From Brevibacterium zhoupengii (lineage in GTDB: Bacteria > Actinomycetota > Actinomycetes > Actinomycetales > Brevibacteriaceae), in NCBI RefSeq assembly GCF_021117425.1, contig NZ_CP088298.1, forward strand, positions 2,914,001-2,978,000: a stretch of DNA of 64,000 nt. The letters run 5' to 3'. A program made the position numbers and the translations under genes. The notes beneath the pieces were generated by a model that did not search any database, was not told where the DNA came from, and was given only the letters and a program-made list of their open reading frames with translations. Positions 36,401 through 43,660 of the stretch are shown one piece after another (position 1 is the first letter of the stretch; each line of letters begins with the position of its first letter).

Positions 36401-37073
36401 AGTCGCGCAGTGTGGCTTGGACCGTGGCGGCCTTCTGCGCGGCCTCTGCCTGCCGGCCCAATGGCCCCAGCTGCCTATTGAGTTCGGAGCGCAGGTCCGA
36501 GAGTCGATCGAGGTTCGTCTGCAGACCCGTGAGTTTGCGCACGGCCTTGTCCTTGCGCCGCCGGTGCTTGAGGACGCCGGCGGCTTCTTCGATGAAACTG
36601 CGACGCTCGATCGGGTCCGCGTGGAGAATCGCATCGAGACGCCCCTGGCCGACGATGACGTGCATCTCCTTGCCCAGGCCCGAGTCGTTGAGCAGCTCCT
36701 GGATGTCAAGGAGTCGTGCCGGGGTCCCGTTGACGGCGTATTCGCTTCCCCCGGTGCGGAAGAGGGTGCGTGAGATCGTGACCTCGGTGTAGTCGACGGG
36801 GATGGCTCCGTCGGTGTTGTCGATGGTCAGGGTCACCTCGGCGCGGCCCAATGCCTGGCGCTTGGAGGTGCCGGCGAAGATGACGTCGTCCATCTTGCCG
36901 CCGCGCAGATTCTTCGCTCCCTGCTCGCCCATCACCCAGGACAGGGCGTCGACGACATTGGACTTGCCGGATCCGTTGGGGCCGACAACACAGGTGATGC
37001 CCGGCTCGAATCGGAGAGTCGTCGCCGAGGCAAAGGACTTGAATCCTCGCAGGGTCAGGCTTTTGAGATGCAT
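33435..37073 (-). CDS. smc: Chromosome segregation protein SMC
   Basis: A 1212-residue ATPase that, with ScpA and ScpB, organises the chromosome. Walker A GPNGSGKS at 31-38, long coiled coils, a hinge near the middle, and a C-terminal head with signature LSGGERSLVAVAMLVA and Walker B PFYVMDEVEAALDDLN. The hinge region carries a Gly/Ser/Lys-rich insert (GATSGSTAGAGSRGGAAGK to GANPTAE) before PRALPTLTGS. The gene is divergent from tRNA-Asn, and the usual upstream neighbours mutM-rnc are 5 kb away. Confidence 0.97.
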   Translation of the reverse strand: MHLKSLTLRGFKSFASATTLRFEPGITCVVGPNGSGKSNVVDALSWVMGEQGAKNLRGGKMDDVIFAGTSKRQALGRAEVTLTIDNTDGAIPVDYTEVTISRTLFRTGGSEYAVNGTPARLLDIQELLNDSGLGKEMHVIVGQGRLDAILHADPIERRSFIEEAAGVLKHRRRKDKAVRKLTGLQTNLDRLSDLRSELNRQLGPLGRQAEAAQKAATVQATLRDSTARLLADDTVRLQASLASTASAGGEGGGDRISDLEHRRSRTEERLQEIESRLGTLDAELEDLRTAESRTQTQIVRAKGIAQRAEDKRAHLLSEVASLGRRESKSPEELRTQAEHHREELGAAETAVEESAAALDRSQMRKEELALALKKADDEVKAAQLAITEAIKNRSALQSKSSQARERISDLTARIEANRTEIDTATARIAERRDELATAEAAVEGVEAGESELDTEYESANEAATVLETELEALRAKKAKTASELASAQARAEALSLGTALEADLEDILNADLPGVGSAVTERLSVATGFEMAVAAALSNTVSGVLVDSGQVALTVLDHLGEDTNVHLTIPTGATSGSTAGAGSRGGAAGKSGAGKTSAGKGANPTAETMTTPRALPTLTGSAEGKSTVRWLTEVVSSDVPELTQLLNAALETVVCVDDAGSALSIIDAHPELTAVTIHGEIVTATRVSRARTASGTRLASQTALEDTHASISELQTTHSGVETDIDQVAAKLAEAKTVAAAALEKLHSSDAAIMAAGEEVSRIASDITTAQTRLQRAKDNEVELATRLETAERDARAAESALAGAGDVEEVVDTTDRDELSRQVSQSSEDVIETRISHKAATDRARFLSDRVDSLLRQAAAEESAREQTQRTIARKKRSAASALLIVETAQNATGLAETTVTELASQIQVLVEERGQMREEKGHLGEELGTTRTELQRLKDAAAEAELAKERFRLKLEEIENRAGEETGLSLERLVELYGPHTPVPAFGEDEEERPYVRAEVEKRHKQATAALKRIGTVNPLALEEYEALKERHQFLEKQITDIETSRKDLMKLVDEVDRHVERVFAEAYADTAREFEDIFSRLFPGGEGSLSLTDPDDMLTTGVDVHARPAGKKVKRLSLLSGGERSLVAVAMLVAIFKARPSPFYVMDEVEAALDDLNLSRLLTVFEELQDSSQLIVITHQKRTMEIADALYGVTMHGDGVSKVISQRIP

Positions 37074-37159
37074 TGTCCACCCAGCATATCCCGAAGGAGT
37101 TCCAACAATTCTCGAATCTTTTGATAGAGTATTTCCTCGTGCGCCGAAATCGGTGCCTT

Positions 37160-37232
37160 TCCTCCGTAGCTCAGTTGGCAGAGCATTCGACTGTTAATCG
37201 AAGGGTCGCTGGTTCGAGCCCAGCCGGGGGAG
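37160..37232 (+). tRNA. tRNA-Asn (GTT)
   Basis: A 73-base cloverleaf: acceptor TCCTCCG pairing with CGGGGGA (one G-U), D arm GCTC-AGTTGGCA-GAGC, anticodon arm TTCGA-CTGTTAA-TCGAA with anticodon GTT, T arm GCTGG-TTCGAGC-CCAGC, discriminator G. CCA is not encoded. A terminator follows at 37240. Confidence 0.97.
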
Positions 37233-37239
37233 CTGATCG

Positions 37240-37266
37240 AGGCCCCGTCGTTCGCGACGGGGCCTT
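37240..37266 (+). terminator. Terminator after tRNA-Asn
   Basis: AGGCCCCGTCG-TTCG-CGACGGGGCCTT: a stem of at least 10 bp with a UUCG loop, eight bases after the tRNA end. Confidence 0.85.
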
Positions 37267-37483
37267 GACCATGTCCGGGCAGAATCGTCATGTCTCTACC
37301 CGCCTCGCATCTCATCTGAGAAGATCATTGGTGTGAACCGACAGGAAACTGAAAAATCGGACTAGTTTGGACTCAGCGCCCCAATCGGCCCGATGACAAT
37401 CAACGCCGTCCATGAACAGGAAGGAGCGCCGACCGGGACCGGCCGCGGACCTACTGCGGCCACGCTGATCGGCAAGCATCCCT

Positions 37484-39322
37484 ATGAGCAGTGAAACGAC
37501 TAAGACTCAGGAGCTGATACGGCACCTGAAGAATCCGACCACGAAACAGAAGCCGCTCATCCGCAAGGGCGTCGACAAAGTGGTCTTCTTCACGGCAGGC
37601 GTCCTCGCAGTCGGCTTCGTCGTCTGGGGCTTCCTCTCCCCGGACAGCCTCGGGGCTGTGGCAGGAACTCTGCTGACCGGCGTGATGGACAACTTCGGCT
37701 GGCTCTTCGTCATCGCCGCCACGGTCTTCACGATCTTCGTCATCATCGTCGCCCTGTCCAAATTCGGGCGGATTCCGCTGGGCCGAGACGATGAGAAGCC
37801 GCAGTTCAAGACATCATCGTGGATCTCGATGATGTTCGCGACCGGCATGGGCATCGGTCTGGTGTTCTCCGCCGTCGGTGAGCCCCTGTTCTTCTACATG
37901 TCTCCCCCGCCCAACACGGTCGATGGTTCCACTGCCGAAGCCATGGGCACCTCGATGGGCACCACGCTCTTCCACTGGACCCTCTACCCCTGGGCGATGT
38001 ACGCGATCGTCGGCCTCGGCGTCGCCTACGGCTCCTTCCGTCTGGGACGTTCCCAGCTGTTCTCGTCGATGTTCACCCCGCTGTTCGGTGAACGTGCGGT
38101 CAACGGCGCCGGCGGCAAGGTCATCAACATCCTCGCGATCCTCGCCACACTCTTCGGCTCGGCCTGCTCGCTGGGCCTCGGTGCGATCCAAATCGGCGGC
38201 GGCATCGAGTCGGCGGGCATCATGTCCGATGTCTCCTCGCCGATCCTCGTCATCATCATTGCGATCCTCACCGCAGCCTTCGTCGCTTCGGCCGTGTCCG
38301 GTGTCGAGAAGGGCATTCAGTGGCTGTCGAACATCAACATGGTCCTGGCGATCATCGTTGCGCTCATCGTGTTCATCGGCGGACCGACGCTGTTCATCCT
38401 CAATGTCATTCCCTCCTCGCTCGGTTCGTTCATCGAGGACCTGCCGCAGATGGCGTCGCGGACTGCGGCCAACGGCCAGGACGTCAACACCTGGCTGTCT
38501 TCGTGGACCGTCTTCTACTGGGCCTGGTGGGTCTCATGGTCGCCCTTCGTCGGCCTCTTCATCGCCCGCATCTCCCGCGGTCGCACCGTGCGTCAGTTCG
38601 TCCTCGGCGTCCTCATCGTTCCTTCGGTTGTCTCGACCATCTGGTTCGCGATCTTCGGCGGCGGTGCCATCGGCATCCAGGAACGTGCTGAGCGCGGCGA
38701 AGGCACGGTCAAGGCCTTGGCGAAGATCGTCGACGGGGAACCGGACATCAACATGGACACGATCCTGTTCGATCTCCTTGGTGCCCTGCCGCTGCCCAAC
38801 GCCATCGCCATCATCTTGATGGTCGTCACGGTCATCCTCATTGCGATCTTCTTCGTCACGGGCGCCGACTCCGCGTCGATCGTCATGGGCACGCTGTCGG
38901 CCAACGGTCGAGAAGAGCCCGGCAAGGGCCTCGTCCTGTTCTGGGGTGTGGCTACCGGTGCAGTGGCAGCGGTGATGCTCCTGGCCGGAGGTTCCGACCC
39001 GGCAGAGGCGCTCGAGGGTCTGAAGAACATCACCATTGTGGCGGCATTGCCGTTCGTCATCGTCATGCTGCTGTTGTGTGTGGCCGTCTGGAAGGACCTC
39101 TCGCGAGATCCGCTGATTATTCAGGGTCAGCTGGCCAATCACGTCCTCGAGCAGTCGGTCGCCACAGCCGTCAACGAGTACGACGGTGAGGTCTTCGGAC
39201 TCGAGACGTCCGAGCTGCCTGTCGAGGAGATCGAAGACGACAAGGAAGACGCCGAGGCTGATGCCTCAGCGAATTCTGCCAGCGACGATGTCGATCACGA
39301 GAACGGCGACACCGTCAAGTAA
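37484..39322 (+). CDS. BCCT-family glycine betaine/choline transporter
   Basis: A 612-residue secondary transporter with about 12 membrane segments. The family signature is clear: MFATGMGIGLVFSAVGEPLF, and the aromatic substrate-box segment WTVFYWAWWVSWSPFVGLFIARISRGRTVR split over helix 8. It resembles sodium-coupled betaine carriers such as BetP; substrates could be betaine, ectoine or proline. The C-terminal tail is acidic, as in osmosensing members. ATG 37484 has a weak ribosome site. A broken copy of its 3' end lies at 41202-41379. A 20-bp terminator follows. Confidence 0.94.
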   Translation: MSSETTKTQELIRHLKNPTTKQKPLIRKGVDKVVFFTAGVLAVGFVVWGFLSPDSLGAVAGTLLTGVMDNFGWLFVIAATVFTIFVIIVALSKFGRIPLGRDDEKPQFKTSSWISMMFATGMGIGLVFSAVGEPLFFYMSPPPNTVDGSTAEAMGTSMGTTLFHWTLYPWAMYAIVGLGVAYGSFRLGRSQLFSSMFTPLFGERAVNGAGGKVINILAILATLFGSACSLGLGAIQIGGGIESAGIMSDVSSPILVIIIAILTAAFVASAVSGVEKGIQWLSNINMVLAIIVALIVFIGGPTLFILNVIPSSLGSFIEDLPQMASRTAANGQDVNTWLSSWTVFYWAWWVSWSPFVGLFIARISRGRTVRQFVLGVLIVPSVVSTIWFAIFGGGAIGIQERAERGEGTVKALAKIVDGEPDINMDTILFDLLGALPLPNAIAIILMVVTVILIAIFFVTGADSASIVMGTLSANGREEPGKGLVLFWGVATGAVAAVMLLAGGSDPAEALEGLKNITIVAALPFVIVMLLLCVAVWKDLSRDPLIIQGQLANHVLEQSVATAVNEYDGEVFGLETSELPVEEIEDDKEDAEADASANSASDDVDHENGDTVK

Positions 39323-39363
39323 TCCGATGTCGCGGTGCTGATCACGCGACATCAGGGAATACC

Positions 39364-39408
39364 AGAGGCGGCTGGTGAGACTCGGTGAGAGTCTCACCAG
39401 CCGCCTCT
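39364..39408. terminator. Bidirectional terminator after the BCCT gene
   Basis: A perfect 20-bp stem (39364-39383 with 39389-39408) with loop GGTGA, between the convergent BCCT (ends 39322) and SDR (ends 39438) genes. Confidence 0.88.
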
Positions 39409-39437
39409 CGTCTGCGTCAGCAGCTACTGGATCCGGA

Positions 39438-40163
39438 TCACCATGGCACGACACCATCGTCATCGAAGAAGCCGCCACGAGGTCCGTCGTCAGGGAGAGT
39501 CGCGAGCCTGATCGCGACAGCGGCCCCCTGCTCTGCAGTGCGATCCGAGGCGTGGCCGGTGAAGTCGGTCGCGACGTAGCCAGGACAGTAGGCGTTGATG
39601 ATGACATCGGTGTCGGCGAGTCTGCGACTGTACTGGGCGGTGATGCTGTTGAGCATGCTCTTCGACGGCGCATAGGCGGCCAGTTGAGGGCCGGTCTGCA
39701 AAGCCAGGGATCCCATATTGCTTGAGGCGTTGACGATCCGGGGCGACGGTGACAGACGCAGGAGCGGGAGCATGGCGTTGGTCACCCGCACCACCCCGAA
39801 GACGTTTGTGTCCAGGACGGAACGCAGGACGTCGAGATCGAGGGTGGTCGGGTCCTGCTCACCATTCAGATAGCTTCCGCCTATGCCGGCGTTGTTGACA
39901 AGGACGTCGAGGCGGCCGACCTTCTTCGAGATGGTTTCGGCCGCTTGGTTGGCGCTGTGATCCGAGGTGACGTCGAGAGCGACGCCGAATGCGTCTACGC
40001 CCGACGAGCGTAGGCGGTTGACGGCATCGGCGCGGCGGGTGTCGTCGCGTGCACCTACCGCGACGGTGAACCCGAGCTTGCCGAGACCCTCTGCAATCGC
40101 GAATCCGATGCCCTTGTTCGCTCCCGTCACGAGCGCTGTCTTCTTCTTCGAGCCACTATTCAT
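39438..40163 (-). CDS. Short-chain dehydrogenase/reductase (SDR)
   Basis: A 241-residue classical SDR oxidoreductase. NAD(P) binding: VTGANKGIGFAIAEGLGKLGF (Rossmann TGxxxGIG); NNAG is at VLVNNAGIGG; the catalytic Ser is in NASSNMGS and Tyr-Lys in AAYAPSKSMLN. The preferred Arg/Lys after the second strand (GARDDTRR) suggests NADP(H). It resembles carbonyl-reductase-like SDRs. It is divergent from a LysR gene 91 bases away, so it is the likely target. Confidence 0.93.
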   Translation of the reverse strand: MNSGSKKKTALVTGANKGIGFAIAEGLGKLGFTVAVGARDDTRRADAVNRLRSSGVDAFGVALDVTSDHSANQAAETISKKVGRLDVLVNNAGIGGSYLNGEQDPTTLDLDVLRSVLDTNVFGVVRVTNAMLPLLRLSPSPRIVNASSNMGSLALQTGPQLAAYAPSKSMLNSITAQYSRRLADTDVIINAYCPGYVATDFTGHASDRTAEQGAAVAIRLATLPDDGPRGGFFDDDGVVPW

Positions 40164-40254
40164 GAAACCTATCGTCGCCTCCAGCGATCGGAGTCGTCCA
40201 AGATCGATTCGGTGGTCTGTGATACCTGACAGGCATTACGAGTAAGGTTGGCCC

Positions 40255-41154
40255 ATGCTTGACCTCGAGACGCGCGAGTTGCGCTACTTCGTCACCATCG
40301 CAGAGGAACTGCACTTCCGACGTGCTGCGGAACGCCTGGGCATGGCACAGCCTCCGTTGTCGCGGGCCATCGCTCGCTTAGAGCGCCGCCTCGGCGTCCA
40401 GCTCTTGGAGAGGAATCGCCGCGGCGTGAGGCTCACCGACGCAGGTTCGGTGCTGCTCGGAGAAGCCCGGAAGGCGCTGGACGCGGTCTCTGCCGCGGCG
40501 GAGCTGACAAGGCGTGCTGGAACGTCACGTCAACCGCTCATACTCGCGACTAAAGCTGGTGCGTCACATGAATTGCTGCAGCGGCTGCTCGAAGCAGTGG
40601 CGAGCGAACACGGCCCCGGGCATATCGAGGTGCGGCTGTGCGAGGTCGGTGAGCAAGCCGAGCTGCTGCGATCTGGGGCCACAGATGTTGCCATCATGCA
40701 CAGTCCCGTCGATGACCTCGTCGGGTTCGACACCGTGGACCTGTGCACAGAAGACCAGGTCGTGATCGTCCCCGCCGCCCATCCTCTCGCTCGCCGCAAC
40801 GAGGTCACCCTCGCCGAGCTGCAGAATGATGACTCGGTGCCGCTGGCCAGATGGCCCCGCCTGGACGGCACGTATCCCAAGGGGCCCGGGCCGGAAGTGC
40901 GCACACAGTCTCAGATCGCCCAGCTCGTGGCCCTAGGGAAGGCTCTGCTCGTCATCCCCGCATCCAGTCGCGCATGGCAATGGCCTGAGCATGCGGCTGT
41001 GCCAGTCACAGACGCACCACGCGTCACAACGCTCTTGGCGTGGCCGGCTGGCAGCCATTCGACTGCAATCGCCGAATTCGTCCGTGTCGCTTCCGGTTTG
41101 GGAGACCCGCTGAGGCAAACACTCCGATCATCTCAAGGAGACACCAGCCGGTGA
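40255..41154 (+). CDS. LysR-family transcriptional regulator
   Basis: A 299-residue LTTR. The N-terminal winged HTH (LETRELRYFVTIAEELHFRRAAERLGMAQPPLSRAI) is followed by a substrate-binding domain (about 90-285). It is divergent from the SDR gene, the classic LTTR-target pair; no clear palindromic T-N11-A box stands out in the 91-base gap. The effector is unknown. ATG at 40255 is the only sensible start. Confidence 0.93.
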   Translation: MLDLETRELRYFVTIAEELHFRRAAERLGMAQPPLSRAIARLERRLGVQLLERNRRGVRLTDAGSVLLGEARKALDAVSAAAELTRRAGTSRQPLILATKAGASHELLQRLLEAVASEHGPGHIEVRLCEVGEQAELLRSGATDVAIMHSPVDDLVGFDTVDLCTEDQVVIVPAAHPLARRNEVTLAELQNDDSVPLARWPRLDGTYPKGPGPEVRTQSQIAQLVALGKALLVIPASSRAWQWPEHAAVPVTDAPRVTTLLAWPAGSHSTAIAEFVRVASGLGDPLRQTLRSSQGDTSR

Positions 41155-41201
41155 CGCGGCGTCCTTGAGATCTACGGCCCATGGCGTTGGCCTCAGCGGT
41201 A

Positions 41202-41379
41202 GGGGTGTGGCAACCGGTGCAGTGGCAGCGGTGATGCTCCTGGCAGTCTGGAAGGACCTCTCCCGCGATCCGCTGATCATTCAGGGACAGCTGGCCAACC
41301 ACGTCCTCGAGCAGTCGGTCGCCACGGCCGTCAACGAGTACGACGGTGAGGTCTTCGGACTCGAGACGTCCGAGCTGCC
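41202..41379 (+). pseudogene. Fragment of a BCCT transporter gene with a 99-base internal deletion
   Basis: 178 bases align to 38943-39219 of the intact BCCT gene, missing 99 bases between the two TGGCCG copies near 38982 and 39081; the deletion keeps frame. The joined protein (GVATGAVAAVMLLA then VWKDLSRDPLIIQGQ) is identical to the parent outside the deletion. I count eight base differences, all third-position and synonymous (for example TCG/TCC, ATT/ATC, ACA/ACG). So the fragment came from a copy that diverged as a working gene and was broken recently. Confidence 0.85.
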
Positions 41380-41383
41380 GGCT

Positions 41384-41424
41384 GAGGGCCGGGTACTGCT
41401 CCGAACGGAGCGGGACCGGCCCTC
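41384..41424 (+). terminator. Imperfect hairpin after the BCCT fragment
   Basis: GAGGGCCGG (41384-41392) pairs with CCGGCCCTC (41416-41424); an inner GCTC/GAGC stem closes the loop. It may be the former terminator of the lost BCCT copy. Confidence 0.4.
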
Positions 41425-41443
41425 GTTCCCGGCCGGTCACCGT

Positions 41444-41449
41444 TATATT
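41444..41449 (+). promoter_or_regulatory. Promoter -10 hexamer for a likely leaderless transcript
   Basis: TATATT lies eight bases before the ATG at 41458, leaving no room for a ribosome site. The spacing suits transcription starting at the ATG itself. Confidence 0.45.
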
Positions 41450-41457
41450 CTGAGTGT

Positions 41458-42093
41458 ATGGATTCGATGACCGGGCTGAGCAGCATTCTGCAACGCTTGG
41501 AATTCCACGGCAGCGTGACGTTGCCCGGTCGACCGTCCGAACCGCTGTCTCGTTGGCTGCGGAAGAGAAGCATTGCAAGCGGAATCTCGTTCGCAACCGC
41601 TGGCGCTGGAGTGGTGCTGATCGTCATCGGTGCCGTTCTCCGCGATGTCGGATTCTGGTCTCTCAGCATCATTGTCGGCGCGTTGCTCGCCGTGCTGGGT
41701 CTGTTTGTCGGAGTCATCCTCGTTGGCGTGGGCCTGCTCTGGCGTGAGCGCATCGCCTCCGAGAAACTGCCCGTGCGCCTTGATGCTCTCGGAGTCTCCC
41801 TGCGCGGCATCGGCCCCATACCTTGGGGAGATCTTCGCGCCCCCGAACGCCGTTATGTGCCGGTGAAGAACGACATCGGGGGCCGATGCACCGTCATGCC
41901 GCTGACACAGCGCGCTCAGACCCGGGTACGCATGCAGCCAGGTAATTGGCAGCTGCGAGTCGGTCCCCGCCCGTACCTGCGCTTCGACCAGCCGTTCCTT
42001 CTCCTGCCCGGAATCCAGGGCCTCAGCGAGGACGAGGTAGTTCAACTCTTCCACCATGTCTGGTCCAGGTTCTCGACTGAGTACCAGCGCTGA
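41458..42093 (+). CDS. Hypothetical membrane protein with PH-like soluble part (first of pair)
   Basis: A 211-residue protein with two membrane helices (about 40-60 and 67-92) followed by a soluble region beginning LPVRLDALGVSLRGIGPIPWGDLRAPERR, which resembles the bacterial PH-type fold of small actinobacterial membrane proteins. The next gene has a similar layout. No function is known. Start ATG 41458 is probably leaderless. Antisense frames on the other strand are shadows. Confidence 0.75.
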   Translation: MDSMTGLSSILQRLEFHGSVTLPGRPSEPLSRWLRKRSIASGISFATAGAGVVLIVIGAVLRDVGFWSLSIIVGALLAVLGLFVGVILVGVGLLWRERIASEKLPVRLDALGVSLRGIGPIPWGDLRAPERRYVPVKNDIGGRCTVMPLTQRAQTRVRMQPGNWQLRVGPRPYLRFDQPFLLLPGIQGLSEDEVVQLFHHVWSRFSTEYQR

Positions 42094-42190
42094 GGCACGG
42101 TATGGGCACAGGCGCCCATCCTGCCGCGCCGCTGACGTGAGAAGATAGCGCCGTGCGCCTGACGGATCAGCGGGAAGGAAGCGACGACGA

Positions 42191-42736
42191 ATGAATACGA
42201 TCATCCGAACTCACGGTGTGGCGTCACTCGTCGTCGGGTGGATGCTGACCGGCATGGGGATTCTGGCTATTGCGACGGTGATCATTCTTTCCGTATTCGT
42301 GGAGGGCTGGATGATCGTATTCCTCTTCGGTCCTGTCCTCCTCTTCATCGGCGCTGGAGTCAATTTCTGGATGGGGTCCAGGGCACGATTGGAGATCACT
42401 CCCGATCGCTTCATCTGGTGCGGCCCCATCGGTCGAGCTCGAAGCATCGCCTGGCACGATGTGCACCGGATCCTGCGACCACCACCAGGTTCGCCCCCGC
42501 GTCTGGCCGCCGTCGCACACCTCAGGGACGGCAGTTACGTCGAGGTCAAAGCCCTGTGGAAATCTCCGACCTGGCCGACGACCTATCTCAGTCACCAAGA
42601 CCACGGGCGCGCGCAGCAGGCCTTGATCGATGAGCACATCGCCCACCTCAATCGGATGTCACGAGGTTCCCAGCCGCAACGTGGGCGACAGCAGCCCGGC
42701 TGGCCTCTGGGACAGCGTGGCGGTCCTCAGCGGTAG
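42191..42736 (+). CDS. Hypothetical membrane protein with PH-like soluble part (second of pair)
   Basis: A 181-residue protein: two membrane helices (about 9-34 and 40-60), then a PH-like part (LEITPDRFIWCGPIGRARSIAWHDVHRI) whose order matches the preceding gene, and a Gln/Arg/Gly-rich tail (SQPQRGRQQPGWPLGQRGG). Function is unknown. GGAAGGAAG upstream supports ATG 42191. The stop overlaps the mutM end (42727) by ten bases on the opposite strand. Confidence 0.75.
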   Translation: MNTIIRTHGVASLVVGWMLTGMGILAIATVIILSVFVEGWMIVFLFGPVLLFIGAGVNFWMGSRARLEITPDRFIWCGPIGRARSIAWHDVHRILRPPPGSPPRLAAVAHLRDGSYVEVKALWKSPTWPTTYLSHQDHGRAQQALIDEHIAHLNRMSRGSQPQRGRQQPGWPLGQRGGPQR

Positions 42737-43650
42737 CGCGGCGGCTTCTGGCAGTTCGGGCAGAAGTGACTGCCGCGTCCACCGATCGTCATCTTCTCGA
42801 TCTCGGTCCCACAGCGCACACATTCCTGGCCACCGCGTCCGTAGACGAGCAGGGCACGGTCGAAGTAGCCGGATTCTCCGTTGACATTGACGTAGAGGGC
42901 ATCGAAGCTCGTCCCACCCACGGCCAGTGCATCGCTCATGACTCGTGTCGCGGAGTCGAGGACGGCGGCGAGACGGGACTTGCGAGTGCGAGCGGGGACC
43001 GCAAGGGGGTGGATTCCGGCGCGGAACAGTGCTTCGTCGGCATAGATGTTGCCGATGCCGCTGACCAGGGATTGGTCGAGCAGCGCTGATTTGACCACCG
43101 TCCGCTTGCGAGAGAGCTGTTCGAGAGCGAGGCCGGGTTCGAAGGCCGGTTCCAGAGGATCGGCTGCAATATGATTCGCCGAGGCGGGTACGAGCCGACC
43201 ATAGGCATGCACCAGTGGCTGTACGCCGAGATGGCCGAAGATCCGTTGGTCGATGAAGCGCAGCTGAAGGCTCTCGCTCCCCCGTTCGAGGTGGAGGATT
43301 GCCCGGGTGTGCCTGTGGATCTCGTCAGCGGCATCGTGCACGCGAAGCTGACCGCTCATGCCGAGGTGGACGAGCAGACTGAGTTCGGGGGCAGCCGGTT
43401 CGGCAGCCGGGCCGGCCCGGAGGTCGGCCCCCAATGTCAGCCACATGAACTTGCCGCGACGTTCGGCACCGATGATCCGGCGACCGGTGACGGCGGCGAC
43501 GAACCCGTCGACGGCGGAAGCATCGATGCGACGCTGGGATGTCGTTCCCAGGATTCGGGGGTCGATCACCTCGGCGCCGGTGATGGTGGTGCCAGCAGTC
43601 CACTCATGGACGCCCACACGGACGCTCTCGACCTCGGGAAGCTCAGGCAT
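42727..43650 (-). CDS. mutM: Formamidopyrimidine-DNA glycosylase
   Basis: A 307-residue base-excision repair enzyme removing 8-oxoguanine and FapyG. MPELPEVE supplies the Pro2 nucleophile and Glu3. The H2TH region is VVKSALLDQSLVSGIGNIYADEALF, and the C-terminal zinc finger is CVRCGTEIEKMTIGGRGSHFCPNC. ATG 43650 is chosen because translation must start at MPELPE to expose Pro2. It follows rnc by ten bases. Confidence 0.97.
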   Translation of the reverse strand: MPELPEVESVRVGVHEWTAGTTITGAEVIDPRILGTTSQRRIDASAVDGFVAAVTGRRIIGAERRGKFMWLTLGADLRAGPAAEPAAPELSLLVHLGMSGQLRVHDAADEIHRHTRAILHLERGSESLQLRFIDQRIFGHLGVQPLVHAYGRLVPASANHIAADPLEPAFEPGLALEQLSRKRTVVKSALLDQSLVSGIGNIYADEALFRAGIHPLAVPARTRKSRLAAVLDSATRVMSDALAVGGTSFDALYVNVNGESGYFDRALLVYGRGGQECVRCGTEIEKMTIGGRGSHFCPNCQKPPRYR

Positions 43651-43660
43651 CAGGAATGCC

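Larger units (their letters stand above)
41155..41457. other. Intergenic stretch holding a BCCT remnant and a promoter
   Basis: Contains the BCCT gene fragment (41202-41379), a hairpin (41384-41424) and a promoter-like hexamer (41444-41449). An open frame runs through all of it from 41165 to 41470 but joins a BCCT tail to unrelated ends and is not judged a functional gene. Confidence 0.6.

Noticed and set aside
41165-41470. The open frame through the BCCT fragment as a functional small protein
   Set aside because: Only the middle is homologous, with a deletion of membrane segments; the ends are unrelated and the frame overlaps the next gene.
41443-42204. A 253-residue minus-strand frame over the first PH-like membrane gene
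   Set aside because: The plus frame has two clear membrane helices and a promoter at its start; the minus frame has none of these.
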